Assembly: GCF_033344935.1 (NCBI RefSeq)
Contig: NZ_JAWPMM010000001.1
Location: 1,846,001-1,910,000 of the forward strand
From: Reichenbachiella sp.
GTDB taxonomy: Bacteria > Bacteroidota > Bacteroidia > Cytophagales > Cyclobacteriaceae
Direction of reading: 5' to 3'
DNA: 64,000 bases
Shown here: positions 52,031 to 60,510 of the stretch, piece by piece
Layout of the letters: each line of letters begins with the position of its first letter
Position numbering within the stretch: position 1 is the stretch's first letter
The notes under the pieces: generated by a model
Database searches by the model: none
What the model was told of the DNA's origin: nothing
Seen by the model: the letters and a program-made list of their open reading frames with translations, nothing else
Made by a program: the position numbers and the translations under genes

Positions 52031-54388
52031 ATGAAGAATTTTTTGGGATTGATAGTGGGGCTGGTAGTCAGTACATCTGCCTGGTCTCAGGTGCAGTTGT
52101 CAGGTATAATCTATGATGCGGAAAACAGAGAACCATTACCTGGAGCGATAGTGAGTATTCACGAGCTGGACGTTACAAAGGTCACTGATATTGATGGTAA
52201 GTTTTTGTTTGAGAGCATAAGACCTGCGACTTATCATTTGCATATCAGCTATATGGGATACAAGGCCAGAACTATGGTGAAAAGTGTAAGGCAAGCCGAA
52301 AATTTAAGCATCTATCTTGAGCCAACTACCTTAGAGTTGAGTGAGATTGTTGTGGAATCCAATCATTACAAAACCGGTCCGAAGGAACAGACTTTGCCGA
52401 TGGAAATTCTGGATGCCGAATTTTTGGCCAAAAACAGAAAAGGTACTTTTGTGAACTCGTTGGAAGACATTCCGGGTATCAGCGCGATTAATACGGGCGT
52501 AGGCATTTCCAAACCGGTCATTCGCGGCATGAGTTTCAATCGAGTGATTGTAAATGACAAAGGAGTGAAGCAGGAAGGTCAGCAATGGGGGACTGACCAT
52601 GGGTTGGAAATTGACATGTTCGAACCAGGTCGAGTGGAAGTTATAAAGGGTCCAGGCTCGTTAATGTATGGTTCTGATGGTTTGGGAGGTGTGATTAATA
52701 TATTTCCTCCGGCTATTCCTCAGAACAAGGAGATTGAGGGTTCGGTGCAAGGGATCTATAAATCCAATAACCATTTAATAGGTACTTCGACAGTAGTGCA
52801 GGGTAAAAAAGATGACTGGGTATATCGGGGAAGATTCAGTACGCAGGATTTTGGAGACTACCGCGTGCCAGCAGATCAATTTACATACAATGGCTACAAT
52901 CTCCCCATATACAACGAACGTCTAAAAAATACAGCTGGAAGAGAACGGAACTTCACATTGATGACGGGTATCAAGAAGAACTGGGGCTATTCCACACTTA
53001 CGGTGAGCAACTTTCATCAAAAGGCAGGGTTGTTTGTAGGCGCAGTGGGAATCCCTAGGTCTTATCAGCTCGAGCACGACGGATCTTACCGAAATATTGA
53101 TATCCCTAATCAGGAAACGAGGCACTTTAAGATTGCTAGTAATTCGAATGTTTTAATTAGAGGCAAATGGCTGGAAATGGACTGGGGCTACCAGCGTAAT
53201 CGTCGAGAAGAGCACTCAGACCCTACGGCTCATGGTCAAGAAGAAGGACCTGATGGTACCCTGGAACATGGATTGGATTTGCAGACTATAAGTGTGAACT
53301 CAAGATACTTCTGGCAGGCCACAGAATCCCATACACGTATTATCGGCTTGCAAGGACAATATCAGTGGCACGATTGGGACGGATATGCTTTTTTATTACC
53401 AGAATTTAGAAGTAGCAATATTGGAGTGTTTGTCTATGAGGAATACAGCTGGGCCAATCGATTTACTGCAACCGGTGGTTTGCGTGTTGATTATGCCATT
53501 CGTGATATTACTGGCTACAGTGAGTCAGATGGAACGATTTTTTTTCAATACAATGAAGATATTTATAGAGAGTATTTCAACCTATCAGGAGCGCTTGGTC
53601 TTTCATATTATCCAAGCGAACTGCTAAACATTAAATTCAATCTGGGTACCAGTTACCGTGTGCCTACACCGAATGAACTATCTATCAATGGACTGCATCA
53701 CGGTACATTCAGATATGAACTGGGCGAACCAAGCCTGACCTCTGAGCGTGGAGTGCAAATGGACTTAAGTATGAGCTACCAGAAGAAAGATTTCAGTTTA
53801 GTAGTCACTCCTTTTATGTCATATTTTGATGGGTTCATTTATTTGGCAGCCACCACACAATTTTCCTCAGATTTCAATCCCTTTTTGCCAGCAGAAAGCG
53901 GTCAAATTTATCAGTATCGGCAAAACGATGCAGTATTTGCCGGAACCGAGGTCGCTATTGAGTACCATCCTTTGGAAGCATTGCATTGGCGTGCGGGATA
54001 TGAATATGTGTACAATTACAACCTGGACTCCAAGTTGCCGCTTCCTTTTACTCCGCCAGGATCACTGTATTCTGAACTGGAGTATGGATTTGACGTGAAA
54101 GGGGCTCTATTGGAAGATATTCATGTAGGTGCTAACACCAAATGGGTATTCGATCAAGAGCGTGTAGACAGAAATGAGAACACGACACCTGGCTATTGGT
54201 TATTAGGTATTAATGCTGGAATGGGCATTCGAATGGGAAAAGCTGCCATTGGTCAGATTACTTTTTCCGCTCAAAACCTTTTCGATAAAAAATACTTCAA
54301 TCACCTGAGTAGATACAGGCTGCTAAACCTACCCGAGCAGGGAAGAAATTTCGTCATATCTTTCAAAATTCCTTTTGCAATTAAGTAA
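52031..54388 (+). CDS. TonB-dependent receptor, probably for zinc
   Basis: This outer-membrane receptor is about 785 residues from the ATG at 52031 (MKNFLGLIVGLVVSTSAWSQ, signal peptide). A carboxypeptidase-like regulatory domain at about 20-110 (LSGIIYDAENREPLPGAIVS) is followed by a plug (LPMEILDAEFLAKNRKGTFV, RVEVIKGPGSLMYGSDGLGG) and a beta barrel ending in a terminal FVISFKIPF-like strand. The barrel contains His-rich loops such as HGQEEGPDGTLEHG. It starts four bases after the Fur-family gene, so the two are one unit. The His-rich lipoprotein follows after a shared operator site. Confidence 0.92.
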   Translation: MKNFLGLIVGLVVSTSAWSQVQLSGIIYDAENREPLPGAIVSIHELDVTKVTDIDGKFLFESIRPATYHLHISYMGYKARTMVKSVRQAENLSIYLEPTTLELSEIVVESNHYKTGPKEQTLPMEILDAEFLAKNRKGTFVNSLEDIPGISAINTGVGISKPVIRGMSFNRVIVNDKGVKQEGQQWGTDHGLEIDMFEPGRVEVIKGPGSLMYGSDGLGGVINIFPPAIPQNKEIEGSVQGIYKSNNHLIGTSTVVQGKKDDWVYRGRFSTQDFGDYRVPADQFTYNGYNLPIYNERLKNTAGRERNFTLMTGIKKNWGYSTLTVSNFHQKAGLFVGAVGIPRSYQLEHDGSYRNIDIPNQETRHFKIASNSNVLIRGKWLEMDWGYQRNRREEHSDPTAHGQEEGPDGTLEHGLDLQTISVNSRYFWQATESHTRIIGLQGQYQWHDWDGYAFLLPEFRSSNIGVFVYEEYSWANRFTATGGLRVDYAIRDITGYSESDGTIFFQYNEDIYREYFNLSGALGLSYYPSELLNIKFNLGTSYRVPTPNELSINGLHHGTFRYELGEPSLTSERGVQMDLSMSYQKKDFSLVVTPFMSYFDGFIYLAATTQFSSDFNPFLPAESGQIYQYRQNDAVFAGTEVAIEYHPLEALHWRAGYEYVYNYNLDSKLPLPFTPPGSLYSELEYGFDVKGALLEDIHVGANTKWVFDQERVDRNENTTPGYWLLGINAGMGIRMGKAAIGQITFSAQNLFDKKYFNHLSRYRLLNLPEQGRNFVISFKIPFAIK

Positions 54389-54402
54389 CATTAGTATTAA
54401 TA

Positions 54403-54420
54403 TTGCAATATTGTTGCAAA
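54403..54420 (+). promoter_or_regulatory. Second copy of the Fur-family operator
   Basis: TTGCAATATTGTTGCAAA has the same GCAAT-three-GTTGC core and the same spacing as the palindrome at 51566. It lies in the 45-base gap between the TonB receptor and the lipoprotein gene, so it may drive or control an internal promoter. Confidence 0.6.
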
Positions 54421-54433
54421 TAAAAATTTTCAA

Positions 54434-55270
54434 ATGAAAAAGATGAATGTATGGCTTTTAGCCATTTTAGTAGCACCGGTTTGGTTTTCTTGTGATGACG
54501 ATGATGCTGTAGATACAACGGCGCCAACGATTACCTTAGAGGATCCTGTAAATGGAGAAGCTATTGCTGCCGGAACAACCATGGAGGTACATGGTGATTT
54601 GGAAGATGATGTGGATTTGGCTACCTATAGCATTACTATTCATGATAATTTCGATGGCCATGCGCACGGAAGAATGCAAAGTAAATTTAGTTTCAGTGAA
54701 AGCTATGAGACGGAAGGTACGAATGTTCATATGCATCAGGAAATTGAAATTCCGGCAACAGTAACCGCCGGCCCGTACCACTTTATTGTTCAAGCTATTG
54801 ATGCAGCAGGCAACTCAACATCTTTTCAGGATGATTCTAATGTAGAAGTAGAAATCTGGATTACCAACGAGGAAATGGGACATATCACATTTACTGATGC
54901 CAATGACGTTGAAATCGAAGAGCTGGAAGGTGTAGTAGGACAGGCGCTTGAGGTTGACGGGTATGTACTCGACGAAAGTGGCACTTTGGCACATATTGAT
55001 ATTAGCGTAGGTCATCTGGACGAGGAAGAAGGAGATCATGACGGACACAATCACGGACGTGTACTTGAAGACGCCATCTATGACAAGGAGTTTGATGTTG
55101 AAGGTGAAGGTATGGTGCAATTTCGGAATCTACTAGCCAACGAGTCTATCGTGGTAAGTCAATCTGATCTGGATGAATTAGAAGAAGGAGAGCATCTTCA
55201 TTTAATTGTAAGAGTTGAAGATGCTGATGGCAATATTAGTCGCGGTACTATTGAAATACATTTTGATTGA
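54434..55270 (+). CDS. His-rich DUF4625-type lipoprotein
   Basis: This 278-residue protein has a lipoprotein signal (MKKMNVWLLAILVAPVWFSC, Cys20) and then a DDDDAVD segment. Two beta domains follow: TAPTITLEDPVNGEAIAAGT opens the first, Ig-like, domain of the DUF4625 type. Clusters of His with Asp and Glu (DNFDGHAHGRM, VHMHQEIE, DEEEGDHDGHNHG) look like metal-binding loops. A predicted role is capture of zinc at the outer membrane for the receptor encoded before it, by position, operator sharing and histidines. It is followed by a strong terminator. Confidence 0.75.
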   Translation: MKKMNVWLLAILVAPVWFSCDDDDAVDTTAPTITLEDPVNGEAIAAGTTMEVHGDLEDDVDLATYSITIHDNFDGHAHGRMQSKFSFSESYETEGTNVHMHQEIEIPATVTAGPYHFIVQAIDAAGNSTSFQDDSNVEVEIWITNEEMGHITFTDANDVEIEELEGVVGQALEVDGYVLDESGTLAHIDISVGHLDEEEGDHDGHNHGRVLEDAIYDKEFDVEGEGMVQFRNLLANESIVVSQSDLDELEEGEHLHLIVRVEDADGNISRGTIEIHFD

Positions 55271-55304
55271 TTGGAATATATAATACAGTTCAGTTAAAGT
55301 TAAG

Positions 55305-55326
55305 AAGGGCCATTGGTCCTTTTTTT
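55305..55326 (+). terminator. Intrinsic terminator of the zinc-like operon
   Basis: agggcc (55306-55311) and ggtcct (55315-55320) form a short stem followed by seven or eight T. Confidence 0.78.
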
Positions 55327-55335
55327 ATGGCTAGA

Positions 55336-55998
55336 TTATTCCGTAATCTCGATGGGATTCCCCTCAGGGTCGGCTATTACACTTTCATAATAGCCGTCAC
55401 CTGTGGTTCTGGGCTCGCCTAAAATAGAGAAGCCATCCGCTCTAAATTGATTGGTGAGTTCGTCTACCCGTTGTTTAGTACCCACTGAAAAGGCCAGGTG
55501 TGCCAAGCCATTGTGCTTTTTGTCACTTTCTTGTTGTGGCAGGTAATCGGGGTTGTGCATCAATTCGATTCGAGTTTTTCTATGATCAAATCGAAGAAAA
55601 TATGAACTGAAATTTTTCGCTGGATTCTCATATCGATTTCCTTTTTCAGCCTGAAAGTACTTGGAGTAAAACGCACTCATACCTTCGAGATCATTCACCC
55701 AAATGGCGGCATGCTCTATTTTAATTTTTGGTTGCCGTGGACCATTGTGTTTCAATTTTAGAACCAGCAATGCCATCTGAAGAGTAAAAACGATAGTATT
55801 GGTAATGATGATGGGCAAATCAAAAATTAGGATACCATAGGTGAGCCAGGTACTAGACGAACAAACAAAAATGATCAATGTCCACAAGGACAAATCTTCG
55901 ACCGATCGAGTCTTGAGTGATTGCCAAACCTGCGGAACAAAACTGGAGATCGTCAGTGCCACGGCCAAGTAGCCAAATAGAGGTGCGTATGAATTCAT
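55336..55998 (-). CDS. SemiSWEET transporter fused to a glyoxalase/VOC domain
   Basis: This 220-residue protein is one continuous frame with two families. Residues 1-88 make a three-helix SemiSWEET (MtN3/PQ-loop) half transporter with FVPQVWQSLKTRSVEDLSLW and TWLTYGILIFDLPIIITN. Residues 93-220 form a vicinal oxygen chelate domain starting IKIEHAAIWVNDLEGMSAFY, with metal ligands likely among His in IEHAA, Glu in IELMHN and NGLAHLAF, and PEGNPIEI at the end. SemiSWEETs dimerise to carry sugars, and VOC proteins act on small molecules as lyases or dioxygenases. Only one PQ-loop unit is present, so dimerisation is required. Confidence 0.85.
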   Translation of the reverse strand: MNSYAPLFGYLAVALTISSFVPQVWQSLKTRSVEDLSLWTLIIFVCSSSTWLTYGILIFDLPIIITNTIVFTLQMALLVLKLKHNGPRQPKIKIEHAAIWVNDLEGMSAFYSKYFQAEKGNRYENPAKNFSSYFLRFDHRKTRIELMHNPDYLPQQESDKKHNGLAHLAFSVGTKQRVDELTNQFRADGFSILGEPRTTGDGYYESVIADPEGNPIEITE

Positions 55999-56111
55999 AG
56001 AAAATGTTAATAGTCCAGCAAAACTGATGAAGAAATGGTGAACGGCTCAATTTTGCCAATATATTATTAATTAATCTTCATCTTCTACGTGAATTCCCTA
56101 TTTTCGATTCT

Positions 56112-57161
56112 ATGGATCGAAGAAGTTTTGTAAAGAAATCGGCTGTGGCCTCTGCGGCCACTATGCTTACCCTCAATGCCGCCCATGCAAAGGCAGTTGA
56201 AAATCAATCGCTGATCAAACCCAAAGCACTAAAAAAAGGAGATACGATTGGATTGATCACTCCAGCCAGCGCAGTGACCAGACAGGCTTTCGAAAAGGCT
56301 GTGGAGAACTTGAAAGCCATGGGGTTTGTGGTGAAATACACGGACAATATGAGCGTGCGCAAAGGCTTTTTAGCAGGCACTGACCAGCAGCGACTCGATG
56401 ATCTACATCAAATGTTTTCTGACCCCAATATCGATGGGATCGTTTGTGCCAGGGGAGGTTATGGGTCAGGACGGCTGTTGCCAAAGATCAATTATGATCT
56501 GATCAAGGCCAACCCGAAAGTTTTGGTCGGGTACAGCGACATCACAGCGCTGCTTTATGGCATCCATCAGAAAACGGGTTTGGTTTGTTTTCATGGACCG
56601 GTAGGCGCTTCTGAGTATTCGGAGTTTACGGATAAGGCCTTCGAGCAAGTACTAATGAAAGGCAAAGCACCCAAATTCGAAAGACCGAAGGAGTGGGAAG
56701 AAAATGAAGATCCTGCATTCCAATCTTTGCCCATTGTAGAAGGTACGGCTGAAGGTGGATTGGTGGGCGGTAATCTCAGTTTGATGTGCTCAATCATGGG
56801 TACGCCTTATGATATTGATTTTAAAGGCAAGATCGTTTTCATCGAAGAAATAGGGGAGTCGCCTTATCGCGTAGACCGTATGCTGACGCAGTTGCTCAAT
56901 TCAGGTAAACTCAGCGAAGCCAAGGGAGTTGCTATGGGTGTATTTAGAGGCTGCGAAACCAAACCCGATGATCCAGACTTTGCATTGTCGACCAGCTTGG
57001 AGAACGTCTTGAAAGATCGATTCGGCCATATAAATATTCCGGTACTTTATGGTCTACCCATAGGTCATATCGATGACAATGCCACCTTACCCTTTGGCGT
57101 GCAAGCCGAGCTGGATGTAGAGAATGGAAGTTTGAAGCTGTTGGAGAAAGGGGTGGAGTGA
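56112..57161 (+). CDS. ldcA: LD-carboxypeptidase (S66 family) with Tat-like signal
   Basis: This 349-residue protein cuts the L,D-bond of murein tetrapeptides in peptidoglycan recycling, as in LdcA of other bacteria. MDRRSFVKKSAVASAATML is a Tat-type signal (RRSFVK), so this member is exported, unlike the cytoplasmic E. coli LdcA. The S66 motifs are GLITPASAV at the start, ARGGYGSGRLLP, VGYSDITALLYGI with the nucleophile Ser, FIEEIGESPYRVDRML with the Glu, and PIGHIDDNATLPFG with the His. Full length. Exported S66 members likely trim murein peptides in the periplasm. Confidence 0.92.
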   Translation: MDRRSFVKKSAVASAATMLTLNAAHAKAVENQSLIKPKALKKGDTIGLITPASAVTRQAFEKAVENLKAMGFVVKYTDNMSVRKGFLAGTDQQRLDDLHQMFSDPNIDGIVCARGGYGSGRLLPKINYDLIKANPKVLVGYSDITALLYGIHQKTGLVCFHGPVGASEYSEFTDKAFEQVLMKGKAPKFERPKEWEENEDPAFQSLPIVEGTAEGGLVGGNLSLMCSIMGTPYDIDFKGKIVFIEEIGESPYRVDRMLTQLLNSGKLSEAKGVAMGVFRGCETKPDDPDFALSTSLENVLKDRFGHINIPVLYGLPIGHIDDNATLPFGVQAELDVENGSLKLLEKGVE

Positions 57162-57196
57162 TTAGGTAAACACCTTTTCACTGGCTTTCACTGGCG

Positions 57197-57222
57197 CAAG
57201 TTTAGCGAAGCGTAACTTGTGA
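57197..57222 (+). repeat. Short palindromic repeat, copy 1
   Basis: caagtttagcgaagcg (57197-57212) then taacttgtga forms an imperfect hairpin of CAAGTT and AACTTG arms. Copies lie at 57786-57811 (same strand) and 61139-61166 (opposite strand), each outside genes, after the sequence tggcg or similar. Confidence 0.6.
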
Positions 57223-57319
57223 CTAACAATGAATATCGAGTTTGTAACTCGGAAATATTGATAGCATAAGTGTTAAACACTCATGCTGGCGTAAGTTTAA
57301 ATCAATTAATTTGTTAGAT

Positions 57320-57775
57320 ATGAAAAACCAATTGAATTACTACTTAATAGCCGTATTTTCCATTTTTGTTGGGAGCCAAATTACAGAAGGCGTTCTGCTG
57401 GTTCCCTATTGGCAATCGATGTCTTCCAGTGAATTTTATAGCTACTATCAAGAATTCGGACCAGCTATTAATCGATTCTACACGGTGCTGACCATTGTGG
57501 CTTTGTTGATTCCTATTGCATTAGCTATTTACTATTATAGCAATCGATCGGCGGGTTTCAAATATGCCCTGACTTCAACCGCGCTGGCCATTTTATTTGT
57601 CTCTTGTTTTTACATTTATTTCAAAGGGACTAATCAAGCTTTCTATCAATCTGCATTTAACGAAGTCGACCTGAAAAACGAATTACTAACATGGGCCAGC
57701 TGGCATTGGGGGAGAGTGGTTTTAGAATGCCTGTCTTTGTGTTTTTTAATATTAGCTGTTTCGAAAAAGAATTAA
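57320..57775 (+). CDS. Four-helix membrane protein (DUF1772-like)
   Basis: This protein is 151 residues from the ATG at 57320 (MKNQLNYYLIAVFSIFVGSQ). Four membrane helices with the conserved-looking polar loops FGPAINRFYTVLTIVALL and LLTWASWHWGRVVLECLS resemble DUF1772/anthrone-oxygenase-like proteins, whose biochemical role in bacteria is unknown. It sits between two copies of a short palindromic repeat (57197, 57786). Confidence 0.6.
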   Translation: MKNQLNYYLIAVFSIFVGSQITEGVLLVPYWQSMSSSEFYSYYQEFGPAINRFYTVLTIVALLIPIALAIYYYSNRSAGFKYALTSTALAILFVSCFYIYFKGTNQAFYQSAFNEVDLKNELLTWASWHWGRVVLECLSLCFLILAVSKKN

Positions 57776-57785
57776 CTACTGGCAG

Positions 57786-57811
57786 CAAGTTTAGCGAAGC
57801 GTAACTTGTGA
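57786..57811 (+). repeat. Short palindromic repeat, copy 2
   Basis: Same sequence as the first 26 bases of copy 1 at 57197, here 11 bases after the stop of the membrane protein gene. It could act as an attenuator of transcription or be a REP-like mobile sequence. Confidence 0.6.
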
Positions 57812-57857
57812 CTAATAATGAGTCAAGATATGCGTATTGTAGAATGAAGAAATCTAA

Positions 57858-58856
57858 ATGGATTCAGTAACACAAATAGTATTGGGTGCCGCGGTAGGTG
57901 AAGCCGTATTAGGAAAGAAGGTAGGCAATAAAGCGATGCTTTATGGCGCCATTGCCGGAACCATTCCAGACTTAGATGTGATGGCTTCACATGTCACAGA
58001 TACAGTGACAGCTTTAGCTGTACATCGCGGGTTTACGCATTCCATTGTTTTTTCTGTGCTATTTGCTCCTGTTTTTGGGTGGCTAGTTTCTCGATACGAA
58101 AGTCTGAGGAATTTCAAAAGTTGGTCCTGGTTGTTCTTCTGGGCATTCATTACACATCCCATATTAGATGCGCATACTACATGGGGTACGCAGTTGTTTT
58201 GGCCCTTTGATTTGCGACTGGCTTTCAAGACCATCTTTGTGATCGATCCATTATACACATTGCCCTTCTTGGTGTTTTTGATTTTGACGATGCTGCAAAA
58301 ACGATCGGCCATCAAACGTCAGTTTTACAATCGTCTGGGTTTGTATGTGAGCACGGGCTATTTGCTACTCACCTTTTTACTGAAGTGGATGGCTTACGCG
58401 CAATTTGAATCCGCCTTAAAAGCACAAGACATAAGCTATTCACAACTAGATACTCGTCCTTCACCTTTGAACACCATCCTTTGGAGCGCCAATGTGGAAA
58501 CTGAAGTCGCTTATCTGTTAGGAAACTATTCATTGTTTGATTCTCAACCGATCACCTTTGAATCTTATCCAAAGAATCATCAGCTCTTGGGAGCATTAAT
58601 TGATCAGGAACCGGTACAGCGAATGATCGCTATTTCAGAAGGGTGGTACACCATCAGCCAAAAGGAGGGAAAGTTGTACTTCAACGATCTGCGATTTGGC
58701 CTTTTGAGCCTAGAACCTAAGGCACAGGATTTTGTGTTTAGTTACCAGATCGAAACAAATTCATCCGGTCAAGTCACATTTACAGAAGTACCTAAAACCA
58801 AAAGGGATGGCAAGAAGCTACTGGCAGATTTATGGCAGCGGGTGAAGGGAAATTAA
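57858..58856 (+). CDS. YdjM-like membrane-bound metal-dependent hydrolase
   Basis: This 332-residue protein belongs to the DUF457/YdjM family. MDSVTQIVLGAAVGEAVLGKK, GTIPDLDVMASHV, HRGFTHSIVFSVLFA and THPILDAHTTWGTQLFWPFD carry the conserved His and Asp residues that likely bind a metal. Four to five membrane helices follow from about residue 60 to 190 and a soluble C-terminal domain begins near 200. Relatives are under SOS control in E. coli, but the reaction is unknown. Confidence 0.82.
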   Translation: MDSVTQIVLGAAVGEAVLGKKVGNKAMLYGAIAGTIPDLDVMASHVTDTVTALAVHRGFTHSIVFSVLFAPVFGWLVSRYESLRNFKSWSWLFFWAFITHPILDAHTTWGTQLFWPFDLRLAFKTIFVIDPLYTLPFLVFLILTMLQKRSAIKRQFYNRLGLYVSTGYLLLTFLLKWMAYAQFESALKAQDISYSQLDTRPSPLNTILWSANVETEVAYLLGNYSLFDSQPITFESYPKNHQLLGALIDQEPVQRMIAISEGWYTISQKEGKLYFNDLRFGLLSLEPKAQDFVFSYQIETNSSGQVTFTEVPKTKRDGKKLLADLWQRVKGN

Positions 58857-59310
58857 TTGGTTGCAATCTTTGTTTTTGCCGAGGCTCGAAACATCTCGTC
58901 ATTGCGAACGGAGCGCAGCGAAGTGCGGCAATCCCTTGCGGATACTTGCTGCTGTCTTATTATTCAGAAAATAAACTGACTCAAAACGAGATACTTTAGA
59001 GGGTACTAGATTATTCGTCATACGTTCACAAGCCAGGTGGACTCTTCATTTTTGGCATAGCCCAAAAACGAAGCAAAAAACCCTAGGCTGTGAATAAATT
59101 CCTAAATTTCGGCTTTTTACTGCACTTAAATCCAAACTCGCTATGCTCAAACAGTGGATTTAAATTCGATTTTCACAAAGCCGAATTTCTTAACGGAATT
59201 AATTCAAGGCCAGATCAATACCCTATTTTTTTGATTTCTGTCCGTTTTATCTTTCAAAAAGTGTTAAGAAACTAATACAAAAGCCTTTTGATAATAGCAA
59301 CTCACCTGCT
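58857..59310. other. Intergenic with two repeat elements
   Basis: No gene is supported here. A 61-codon ORF at 59090-59275 runs through the long hairpin described next and is not credible. cgtcattgcgaacg (58898-58911), continuing gagcgcagcg, belongs to a family of intergenic repeats; its core is also found inverted in the element at 49659. The stretch ends before the DKNYY gene, whose stop is at 59311. Confidence 0.6.
59104..59188. repeat. Nested inverted repeat, possible MITE-like element
   Basis: Outer arms aaatttcggcttt (59104-59116) and aaagccgaattt (59177-59188) and inner arms ttaaatcca (59126-59134) and tggatttaa (59155-59163) enclose a 20-base centre. Both arms pair almost perfectly, so the 85-base stretch can form one long cruciform or RNA hairpin. 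Confidence 0.65.
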
Positions 59311-60387
59311 TTACTCCGTCACAATCTCATTCCCTCTATAGACATGATTTTTGTCTTTGAATAAAAGGCCATCGGCATCCTTGGGACCGAAAGTCGCCAA
59401 ATCAACACCTTCCAATACTTGGCCATCGAAGTATGCATTGTTTTTGTCTTTGGTGTATGCTTGGTATTCGTACACATGGAAAGTCTCCATATCGACGCCT
59501 TCCATGGGTTTCCCTAAATAATAGATGTGGTTTTTGTCAGCTCCATAGTAGGTGTCCTTCCAAAATTTGAAACTGCTTCTGTCTGCCATAGGCATCAGCT
59601 GGTTATTATGATATACTTTATCATCCACTAGCAAGTAATCATGCTCCATGACTGAAATAGATTCAAGATTCTTCACAGGTATTTTTAAGAGAGCTTCTTC
59701 CATATCCTCGAGCCAGTTGCTATACGAGTAGAGGTAGTCCTTGTCCGCGATATAGTGGTTGTCTATGACCTGAATACTAGCAACATCAATAGAAGAGGGG
59801 ATGATTTCATCTTGCCTGTGAAGGTAGACGGTGTTTTTGTCTTTGCTGCTTACATCATTGAGTATTTCAAAGGTTGCGTAGTCTACATCTACAGCTTTGT
59901 AATTATAAAAGTACAGTTTGTCATCCTTGCTCCAGTCATAATCCATGAATTCGAAGGTGTCAGGATTAGCGCCTTCAATCTTTAGCATGGTTTCTTTAGG
60001 CATAGGTTTTTCGGACATCCTTCCGTGAGCAAATTCTTGTGCTACATAGACATGTGATTTGTCATAGCCTATGTAGTCGACGACACGAAATGTAGCATGA
60101 TCGACCTCAGCCGTAATGTCTTCGGCTTTGTAATACACTCTGTCTTTGTCTTTGGCATATTCTAAGCCAAGCACTTCAAAAGAGGCTACATCTGCATTCA
60201 TCTTAGTATTGCCCAGTTCGAACCAATTGCCCATCCGACTGTATTGGATATCGCTTTTGTCGCGGTTGTAATAATAGTTATCCGAAAGGGCTTCGTCGAC
60301 CGGTCCGGAGAAGGGTCTGCAAGCTGTAAATAAGAGAAATCCCGCCAATACTACGGTGACAATTACGACGATACTAAATGTTGACAT
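59311..60387 (-). CDS. DKNYY-repeat lipoprotein
   Basis: This protein is about 358 residues from the ATG at 60387 (MSTFSIVVIVTVVLAGFLLF then TACRPFSG), a hydrophobic start with a lipobox-like TAC. Extension to 60471 is unlikely. The mature part repeats the pattern D(K/R)xxVYY or KDKxxVYxxxxxxxxxDxATFxxL about eight times (KDKDRVYYKAEDI, YDKSHVYVAQEF, KDDKLYFYNYKAV, SKDKNTVYLHRQDE, ADKNHIYYLGKPM, KDKNNAYFDGQVL, FKDKNHVYRGNEI), the DKNYY family. Each repeat ends in a variable small residue run. Function is unknown; the repeats look like a binding scaffold. Confidence 0.85.
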   Translation of the reverse strand: MSTFSIVVIVTVVLAGFLLFTACRPFSGPVDEALSDNYYYNRDKSDIQYSRMGNWFELGNTKMNADVASFEVLGLEYAKDKDRVYYKAEDITAEVDHATFRVVDYIGYDKSHVYVAQEFAHGRMSEKPMPKETMLKIEGANPDTFEFMDYDWSKDDKLYFYNYKAVDVDYATFEILNDVSSKDKNTVYLHRQDEIIPSSIDVASIQVIDNHYIADKDYLYSYSNWLEDMEEALLKIPVKNLESISVMEHDYLLVDDKVYHNNQLMPMADRSSFKFWKDTYYGADKNHIYYLGKPMEGVDMETFHVYEYQAYTKDKNNAYFDGQVLEGVDLATFGPKDADGLLFKDKNHVYRGNEIVTE

Positions 60388-60510
60388 ATAGGTTGATGTT
60401 GTGATGATGGAGTTCTGTTGGTTTCGTGTTTTCAAATGTATAGAAAGGTTCGATTCAAGTAATGGTCCCATTCGATTTTTTCAGTAGTTGAGATATTAAT
60501 CCTTCTATTC

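Noticed and set aside
59090-59275. 61-codon plus-strand ORF
   Set aside because: It runs through both arms of a long inverted repeat and has no protein features.
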